From Bacteroidetes bacterium CG2_30_32_10 (GTDB lineage: Bacteria; Bacteroidota; Bacteroidia; Bacteroidales; CG2-30-32-10), in contig MNXO01000171.1 of NCBI GenBank assembly GCA_001872995.1, positions 1 through 11,550 of the forward strand: 11,550 bases of DNA, written 5' to 3'. Positions 5,654 through 11,550 of this stretch are shown in pieces (position 1 is the first letter of the stretch; each line of letters starts with the position of its first letter). The notes beneath the pieces were generated by a model. It saw only the letters and a program-made list of their open reading frames with translations, did not search any database and had not been told where the DNA came from. The position numbers and the translations under genes are program-made.

Positions 5654-8632
5654 TTATTGAAACAAATCTTCTAATTCTTGTTTTGATAAACTGCTAAATG
5701 GATTGTTGTTATTCAGTAAATCAAATGCAAGTTTTTGTTTTTTTTGTTGAAGTGCTATTATTTTTTCTTCTATGGTGTCTTTTGTGATGAATTTGTAAGC
5801 TAATACTTTTTTGTTTTGACCTATTCGGTGGGCACGGTTTATTGCTTGCATTTCTACTGCAGGATTCCACCAAGGGTCTAACACAAAAACATAATCGGCT
5901 GCTGTTAGATTTAGTCCAACTCCACCTGCTTTTATTGAAATAAGAAAGAATTGATTGTGGGGGTTTAATTGAAAGTTGTTTATAGCATTAATTCTGCCAT
6001 TGTAGTCTGTATCGCCCGATAGAAATGAATAAGAGTAAAATACTTTGTCGAAATAATTGCTGAATAGCCTTAAGTGTTTAACAAACGGTGAAAAGATTAA
6101 CACCTTGTGATTTTCTGCTTTTAAGTTTTCTAAATTACGTAATACTTCCTGAAATTTTCCTGAATCAAAGAGATAGTCTTTTGTTACCAATATTGGATGA
6201 ATGGCTAATAACCGTAACTTCATCAAACCGCTTAATATAATAAATTTCGATTTAGCGATACCTGTATTTTCTATATTATCAAAGATAATGTTACGAATTT
6301 CTGACTTTTTTATTTCATAAATCATTCTTTGCTCCTCTGTCATTTCACAAAAATGGTACTTTTCCGTTAGAGGTGGCAACTCTTTTGCAACTTCATCCTT
6401 AGTTCTACGAAGTATAAATGGTTTAATGATGCTTTTTAGTGCTTCTCTACTTGCTTCATCATTATTTTTCTCGATGGGAATGGTGAACTCATTTTTAAAA
6501 AAAGACAAACTCCCTAACAAGCCTGGATTTATAATTGAAAATTGAGACCATAAATCATTGAGACTGTTTTCTATTGGTGTTCCGCTTAAAACTAATTTGT
6601 GTGAAGCATTGATTTGTTTGATAGCTGCATAGTTTTTTGAGAAAGGATTCTTTATTTGTTGACTTTCGTCGAGTATTAAATAGTGGAAGTTGAAATCGTT
6701 AATAAAATCAATATCGTTTCTAATGGTTCCATAAGTAGATAAAATAATATCATATCTGCTAAAAATAGCTGGATTATCAATTCTATTGTTACCAATATGT
6801 TTGTATATTTTCATATCGGGTGAGAACTTATTAATCTCGTTTTCCCAATTGTGAATCAGAGAAAGAGGCATTATTATTAAAGAAGGCAATGTTATTTTCG
6901 TATTGATAGAGACGCCTTCGAGCTTATCAAATAAACCAACCTGATAGGGATTTTTGTTCATTTTAATCTCTTCTTTTGATTTAAGATTGGCTATTTTACT
7001 ACTTTGCAGCAAAGCAATGGCTTGAATTGTTTTACCCAAGCCCATATCGTCGGCTAAAATGCCTCCCCAATTGTGTTTTTGAAGAAAATGAAGCCAAGCA
7101 ACTCCTTTTTTCTGATAATTTCTCATTACAGAGAGCAATTTCTCATCAATAGTAGGTATTTGAAATTTATCTGTTTTAAAAAATGTTTTTAATTCAGGAA
7201 GTTTTTCGAGTAAATCGTAATCTGTTAATTGGAATAGCAAGCTAAAATGATGGTTTTTTAATTTCATTCCATTGGTAGTTTCTATAGCAAATTTGGCTAT
7301 CTTCTTTATTTTAGAAAACCATTCTTCTGAAATGATTGCTATTTCGCCATTTGGTAAAACGAACTCTGGAATGTCATTTAATATGTAGTATTTTAATTTT
7401 GAAAAAGGAAAATGAAGGTCGCCAAACTTAATAATAACCTCTATATCAAACCAATCTTGATTTTTGCTGATGTTTATTTGTTTTTCGGGTATTCCAATGT
7501 GGTATTTTTCAACAATGTTGTTTTGACTTACTTCTATTTCATTGGTTTTTAATAAACCGATGTTGCTACTAATCCAGTTTATATAGTTAATGATTGATTT
7601 TTTATTTAAATTTAATTGTTCTGAAAGCACAAAAACCGAACCTTCCTGATAAACTAAGTTGTTTTCAATTAATATATCTCTTTGTTTAGTTTCATATACG
7701 TCATTTCTTCTAATTTTAATGAATTTGTAATGATTATTATCTGTTTGAAGCCTTAGTAATATGCTTTCTGTATTATGAAATAAAACCTTTTGACTTCCAT
7801 AAGTGAAACTCAACACCAGCACTGGCTCGTGACGGAGGTTGGTCTCGATGTTTAAAATTGTTTTAATTTTAGGTTGTTCTTCAACAATAGAAAAGCCATT
7901 TGCATTAACATTAAAATGTCTAATAGTATTGAAAACGAATGTTTGATAATATTTATTTTCTGTATTTTGTGGGATAACGATATGTGATTTATTAAAAAAT
8001 GGTAATAATTTCAGCCCATCAACATTGTCGTTAAAACATATAAGCTTGTTTTCTAGTAGAAGCCAGCATGGTAGTGCACATAACAAAAGTGCCTGCTTGT
8101 TTGTTAATGAAATTTCAGCGTTATTAAGTTTAATGGTTTGATAATAATGCGTTTCGTTTAGTTGCTTTGTAAAGTTGAAAACAACTTCAGCAGGATTTTT
8201 TATAATTTCTACTGCTTGGTCGGGAATAGGGTTGGTTCGTTTTCCTTTACAGAATAATGGAATACTGGATGCAATTATTAACGCAATACATTTTGAAATA
8301 CTTTTTTCAACATAAGGTCTAACAAACCTTTTAAAATGGTCTTCGGATAATTGAGCATAAAAGTCAGCAATTTTTTTCTTTTCTTTTGAAAATTTCTTCA
8401 CGATTGCATCATCACTGTATTCATCTATAAATTTTAGCGAATCAAATTCGGCATCAGATAAAGAAATTGGGTAATCATTAATAGTATTATGATTGACAGG
8501 TCTAAAGTTATAAGTGAATTGTTCATTAGCTGTAAGTTCCACAATAAAAGCCTTGATAATAACTCCCAAATGCTCATTTTCTTCAATGGCAAAAACAAGT
8601 TGTTGTTTGGCTTTTACTTTATTGTCTAACAT
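5654..8632 (-). CDS. SNF2-family DNA translocase/helicase
   Basis: ATP-driven double-stranded-DNA translocase of the SWI2/SNF2 (RapA/HepA-like) superfamily 2 group, expected to remodel protein-DNA complexes in the cytoplasm. Of 992 residues, roughly the first 480 form an N-terminal region without a domain I can name and without a SWIM zinc finger. The motor follows: GGILADDMGLGKT with Walker A Lys534, the insert before PSLIIMPLSLIHNWENEI, motif II DESQ (655-658, where many relatives have DEAH or DEGH), SGTPIEN (683-689), then the second RecA-like lobe with KVLIFSPF, AGGVGLNLTAADYVFVLDPWWNP and the arginine-finger motif NRAHRIGQ (932-939). All motor motifs are intact. It lies 44 bp downstream of the DUF2851 gene on the same strand, suggesting cotranscription. 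The sequence cannot separate housekeeping transcription recycling from repair or defence. Confidence 0.93.
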   Translation of the reverse strand: MLDNKVKAKQQLVFAIEENEHLGVIIKAFIVELTANEQFTYNFRPVNHNTINDYPISLSDAEFDSLKFIDEYSDDAIVKKFSKEKKKIADFYAQLSEDHFKRFVRPYVEKSISKCIALIIASSIPLFCKGKRTNPIPDQAVEIIKNPAEVVFNFTKQLNETHYYQTIKLNNAEISLTNKQALLLCALPCWLLLENKLICFNDNVDGLKLLPFFNKSHIVIPQNTENKYYQTFVFNTIRHFNVNANGFSIVEEQPKIKTILNIETNLRHEPVLVLSFTYGSQKVLFHNTESILLRLQTDNNHYKFIKIRRNDVYETKQRDILIENNLVYQEGSVFVLSEQLNLNKKSIINYINWISSNIGLLKTNEIEVSQNNIVEKYHIGIPEKQINISKNQDWFDIEVIIKFGDLHFPFSKLKYYILNDIPEFVLPNGEIAIISEEWFSKIKKIAKFAIETTNGMKLKNHHFSLLFQLTDYDLLEKLPELKTFFKTDKFQIPTIDEKLLSVMRNYQKKGVAWLHFLQKHNWGGILADDMGLGKTIQAIALLQSSKIANLKSKEEIKMNKNPYQVGLFDKLEGVSINTKITLPSLIIMPLSLIHNWENEINKFSPDMKIYKHIGNNRIDNPAIFSRYDIILSTYGTIRNDIDFINDFNFHYLILDESQQIKNPFSKNYAAIKQINASHKLVLSGTPIENSLNDLWSQFSIINPGLLGSLSFFKNEFTIPIEKNNDEASREALKSIIKPFILRRTKDEVAKELPPLTEKYHFCEMTEEQRMIYEIKKSEIRNIIFDNIENTGIAKSKFIILSGLMKLRLLAIHPILVTKDYLFDSGKFQEVLRNLENLKAENHKVLIFSPFVKHLRLFSNYFDKVFYSYSFLSGDTDYNGRINAINNFQLNPHNQFFLISIKAGGVGLNLTAADYVFVLDPWWNPAVEMQAINRAHRIGQNKKVLAYKFITKDTIEEKIIALQQKKQKLAFDLLNNNNPFSSLSKQELEDLFQ

Positions 8633-8676
8633 TGTTTTTCATATTTAAAATGAACATATAAAGTAACAACTTATTT

Positions 8677-9948
8677 TCAATTTTTTAAAAGCTGATTACC
8701 AATGCTACATTGGAGACATTTAAAACTATTGCAATAATTTTTCTTTAATTCAATTAATGCCTGCGTTTGAGCAGCGTTGTTTACTTCAATACCAGTTTCT
8801 ATCCATTTTTTTATAATGGTATTTTGCTCTGGTCTTGTGTTTTCCATAAAAACAATTGCTTTTTCTTTATAAATTTCTTCATTTTTCAGTATTCCATATA
8901 CAAAAAGAAATGGAACTATCGTATTGATTAGAATTAGTGATTTCGCAGTTTCTCCAAACACTTTTTCTTTATTAATAGTCGATTTATCGAAAGTATAATG
9001 GTTTTTCCAATATTCAGAACAATTGAATTCAAAATGATTAAAAATGGCTTCAGTCGTAGTGCTTTCAATTATTTTGGATAGCAAACCAGTTGATTTATGA
9101 ATCAATTCTGCAAATTGCGCAATACGAATAGTTGGAAAATTGGAAGGTCGCAATCGTAAAAACTTCCAAAGACTATTGTCAATAGGAGTGAGGGAGTATT
9201 TTTTTTTTAGGAAATTGTATTCTTTTTTTAAAGTGTTAGGGTATTCATCAACGAAAGTTTTATTTAAAAAGCCCGCTTGTCCAAATAATAGTGCTTCTAT
9301 TTGAAATAAATCGTGTCTATGCTTTGCTAAAATTAACAAAGGCAATGATTTTGCGAGCATTTCAAATGGGACTGCATTCACATCAAATCCAAAATTTCGA
9401 GCTAATTGATAATAGAATGCTTCTTCAATATTGTTTTGATTAATATTTAGTGTTTGAATAATTTGATTCGCTTTTCTTTCGGCTCTTTCAGCAAATAATC
9501 GTGAAAGCCAGGTATTGATAATAAATTTATCAGCTTGTTTAAACAAATTCAAGCAAGGTATCCATAGTTTATTGCTTAGGAAGCTCAAATATTTCTTATA
9601 GATGTCTTCATCATAAAGCCCATTAATGACTAAGGTTGGTATTTGTTCACCATTGTTCCTATATATAGGTTTATCGTTGTTATATACTACGTGTAATATA
9701 ACATTATCATAAGCTTTGTCGAGCTGATGATTATGAAGTAACCAATCTGATGCATTTATATGTATTTCAACATTTCCTGCCCATTTTGTATCTCCAATAT
9801 TGATAAGTGCATTGTAGAAATCTGGACCAGCATCTGTATTTCTTTCGCCAGTTTTAGAAATACTTATTTTAAAGCCCTCTGTTGAAAGTAGATTTTTGAC
9901 ATTAAATCGCTTAAACTGCCATATATAATGTAAGAAATCCTCAGTCAT
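8677..9948 (-). CDS. DUF2851 family protein
   Basis: Member of an uncharacterised Bacteroidota family, predicted soluble and cytoplasmic. Recognised by the N-terminal block DAGPDFYNALI (39-49), WAGNVEIHINASDW (56-69), HNHQLDKAYDNVILHVVY (72-89), and by RLRPSNFPTIRIAQFAELI (265-283). The 423-residue length fits the family. Conserved-looking polar residues Asp43, Glu61, His63, Asp68, His72, His74 and Asp77 cluster in a predicted alpha/beta core and could bind a metal. The D-x(17)-E-x-H spacing resembles a degenerate PD-(D/E)xK nuclease core, which is an inference. The C terminus has C406-x4-C411-x2-C414, with another Cys at 132, a possible Zn or Fe-S site. The ATG at 9948 overlaps a four-codon out-of-frame ATG...TGA. 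It sits 29 bp after the DUF4831 gene and 44 bp before the SNF2 gene. Function unknown. Confidence 0.9.
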   Translation of the reverse strand: MTEDFLHYIWQFKRFNVKNLLSTEGFKISISKTGERNTDAGPDFYNALINIGDTKWAGNVEIHINASDWLLHNHQLDKAYDNVILHVVYNNDKPIYRNNGEQIPTLVINGLYDEDIYKKYLSFLSNKLWIPCLNLFKQADKFIINTWLSRLFAERAERKANQIIQTLNINQNNIEEAFYYQLARNFGFDVNAVPFEMLAKSLPLLILAKHRHDLFQIEALLFGQAGFLNKTFVDEYPNTLKKEYNFLKKKYSLTPIDNSLWKFLRLRPSNFPTIRIAQFAELIHKSTGLLSKIIESTTTEAIFNHFEFNCSEYWKNHYTFDKSTINKEKVFGETAKSLILINTIVPFLFVYGILKNEEIYKEKAIVFMENTRPEQNTIIKKWIETGIEVNNAAQTQALIELKKNYCNSFKCLQCSIGNQLLKN

Positions 9949-9977
9949 AACTCATTGTCTTTTTAGTATGAATGTAT

Positions 9978-11180
9978 TTAATCAGCAGTTATGTTTTTAA
10001 TAGCTCCAGTATTGGGATAAAATTCAACTTTATATTTCTTTGCTGGTAAATTGGTGAGTATTCCAAATTGGGCAATCAATAAATTAACATCTGCATAGTT
10101 TTGTTCGTTTTGACTAATTGTTACCTTAGAATATTGTGGAATGCGGTAATAAATTCCATGTGAACTTGACAATTTTTCTTTATTAGCAAAATAATAAGAG
10201 AGTTTTTCTATTTCAAAATTTCTAAATATATTTATTAAAAAGGTATCTCCAGCAATTTTTTCATTAAAAATATCTATAATACCTTTTTTTTCAGAGAATT
10301 TGAATAAAGGACTAGAAATTTCATTTTCGTCGGGTATATAAGTATAGCTATATTTAAGGTTATGCGTAACAGTCAATCCTGCAAATAAGGTGAGGTATTC
10401 ATTTTCCATTTTGTCAAGTTGGGTATTCATATACTCAATGCTCTCTTTAGTGTAATTAACTTCGTTGTAGCCATTTAATAAATGATATTTTGCTTCTTTG
10501 AGCTGCATCAGGAAATCTGCCGCATCTTTCGATTTTTGCTCCATTGATTTCTCCACCATTGTTTTCTTTAATATTTTTTTCTCAATAGTAATGGTGTCTA
10601 GATTAACTTTTTCAATAATAGTATCTATCTTTTCATACAGATTATTTTCAGCCGAAAGCTTAGCAAATAATTCTATTTGCTGATTGCTACCTTCATCTTT
10701 TACAAGAGAAGAAGTATTTGTAATGCTACTGTTGTTTTGTTCGTTAATACTATTGATTAAACCTGCTTCATTAAATTCCAAATAATTAATAATATTGCGA
10801 AATTTCCCTTTAGTTTTAATAAAATAGTATTGATTTGGGTCAGGTTCAACATAGGAGCTAATAGTTATTTCGCTAATGTCGTAAGATGTTGAATTTTGTG
10901 TTATCACATTCGTTAATCCTAAATATTTTGAAGCATAAGAGGCATAAGGTCCTTTGATTTTATCTGTTTTTTTTACAGATACGTTGACAATTAAAACTGT
11001 TTGTGGCAATGCGTAATAATTCCCTTGTGTTTTTTCAGGAATCCTATCTTTATCAATGTGAAAAACGCGAATGCTCGAACATCTTATTAATAATAAAGAA
11101 ATAAAAAATATACTAATAATTATAATTTTACTTTTCAAGTGTTTATTTTTTTTAATTTTTACATTGAAGGAAACTTGCAA
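9978..11180 (-). CDS. DUF4831 family probable lipoprotein
   Basis: Exported protein of unknown function from a Bacteroidota family. Family recognition rests on YYALPQTVLIVNVSVKKTDKIKGPYASYASKYLGL (read as separate blocks around residues 56-90), then EITISSYVEPDPNQYY, a Lys/Glu-rich middle with KDAADFLMQLKEAKY, and LFAGLTVTH. The N terminus is basic, followed by a hydrophobic core (about 19-32) and Cys34 in LLIRCSS, consistent with a lipoprotein although Arg just before the Cys is atypical. No ATG is available: the frame is open back to a stop at 11229-11231 and offers TTG at 11180 or TTG at 11138. The latter gives a compact signal peptide (MKSK then the hydrophobic core), follows an A-rich stretch, and may be the true start, making 386 residues rather than 400. 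It is the first gene of the minus-strand cluster. Confidence 0.85.
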   Translation of the reverse strand: MQVSFNVKIKKNKHLKSKIIIISIFFISLLLIRCSSIRVFHIDKDRIPEKTQGNYYALPQTVLIVNVSVKKTDKIKGPYASYASKYLGLTNVITQNSTSYDISEITISSYVEPDPNQYYFIKTKGKFRNIINYLEFNEAGLINSINEQNNSSITNTSSLVKDEGSNQQIELFAKLSAENNLYEKIDTIIEKVNLDTITIEKKILKKTMVEKSMEQKSKDAADFLMQLKEAKYHLLNGYNEVNYTKESIEYMNTQLDKMENEYLTLFAGLTVTHNLKYSYTYIPDENEISSPLFKFSEKKGIIDIFNEKIAGDTFLINIFRNFEIEKLSYYFANKEKLSSSHGIYYRIPQYSKVTISQNEQNYADVNLLIAQFGILTNLPAKKYKVEFYPNTGAIKNITAD

Positions 11181-11550
11181 TATCCAATAAATATTTATTT
11201 TGTATAATATACTTTGTTTATGGGCATTTTATAATTTTTTTGCTTATTTTATATATTATATTCGTACGGATATTTAAGGTGTTTTGTTTCATCTTAGAAA
11301 TTTTATAACTATATGCTGCGGTCATTGTTATAATTTAAATCAACTTGGGTTTAGGAAATGATTAATACTAATCAAACATTAATCAGTAACATTTGTTAAG
11401 GTATATTATATTGATCAACGAGATGATTATAAATCGCATTTGTTTAATAATAAGCAAGCATACAAATTTTAATATATCTACTCCAAAAGCAAAAGTTATA
11501 AAAACTAATGCGTAAAAATACTTACGTATATTATTATTAAAAACAGGTAT
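11181..11550. other. AT-rich gene-free region upstream of the minus-strand cluster
   Basis: About 370 bp with no ORF of note on either strand and no tRNA or other RNA gene I can recognise. It must contain the promoter of the DUF4831-DUF2851-SNF2 cluster, but no TAnnTTTG element is found on the minus strand near the start codon. Two palindromes lie directly upstream of the TTG at 11180: AATAAATATTTATT (11186-11199) and GTATAATATAC (11202-11212). Either could be an operator or simply a product of base composition. Confidence 0.5.

Noticed and set aside
9941..9955. Four-codon mini-ORF overlapping the DUF2851 start codon, as possible translational coupling
   Set aside because: Too short to distinguish from chance; noted only as part of the DUF2851 entry.
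10498..10683. 61-codon plus-strand frame inside the DUF4831 gene
   Set aside because: Antisense shadow with a Phe/Ser/Ile-rich composition typical of the complement of Lys/Glu-rich coding sequence.

Overview
The window is strongly AT-rich and reads as a chromosomal segment of a Bacteroidota bacterium. Three things point there: protein families largely confined to that phylum (DUF2851, DUF4831, a stand-alone carboxypeptidase-regulatory-like exported protein, a cNMP-binding/SpoIIE phosphatase of Bacteroidota type); promoters of the Bacteroidota form TTTG-N19-TAnnTTTG; and weak or absent Shine-Dalgarno sequences. I cannot name a genus. No tRNA, rRNA, CRISPR array, insertion sequence, phage gene or integration site is visible.

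Layout. Plus strand, positions 1-5412: (1) the 3' part of a signalling protein with a cyclic-nucleotide-binding domain, a coiled coil and a SpoIIE/PP2C phosphatase, running off the left edge; (2) a membrane-bound LTA-synthase-family phosphoglycerol (or phosphoethanolamine) transferase, followed 5 bp later by (3) a diacylglycerol/sphingosine-kinase-family lipid kinase, evidently one operon; (4) rpmB (ribosomal protein L28) with its own consensus promoter and a strong intrinsic terminator, so a single-gene unit; (5) a small exported protein with a carboxypeptidase-regulatory-like domain. A gene-free convergent junction (5413-5653) follows. Minus strand, from 11180 down to 5654, is a three-gene cluster with gaps of only 29 and 44 bp: (6) a DUF4831 probable lipoprotein, (7) a DUF2851 protein, (8) a 992-residue SNF2-family DNA translocase/helicase. 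The right end (11181-11550) is about 370 bp of very AT-rich sequence with no gene.

How the genes may work together. The transferase and lipid kinase make biochemical sense as a pair: LtaS-type enzymes release diacylglycerol when they take the phosphoglycerol headgroup from phosphatidylglycerol, and a DagK-type kinase would return that diacylglycerol to phosphatidic acid. Bacteroidota have no classical lipoteichoic acid, so the acceptor is open. The minus-strand cluster joins a DNA motor to an uncharacterised DUF2851 protein that carries acidic/His motifs near its N terminus and a C-terminal cysteine cluster reminiscent of, but not proof of, a metal-dependent nuclease. This is the least understood part of the window. 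Most of the rest looks like ordinary core genome.
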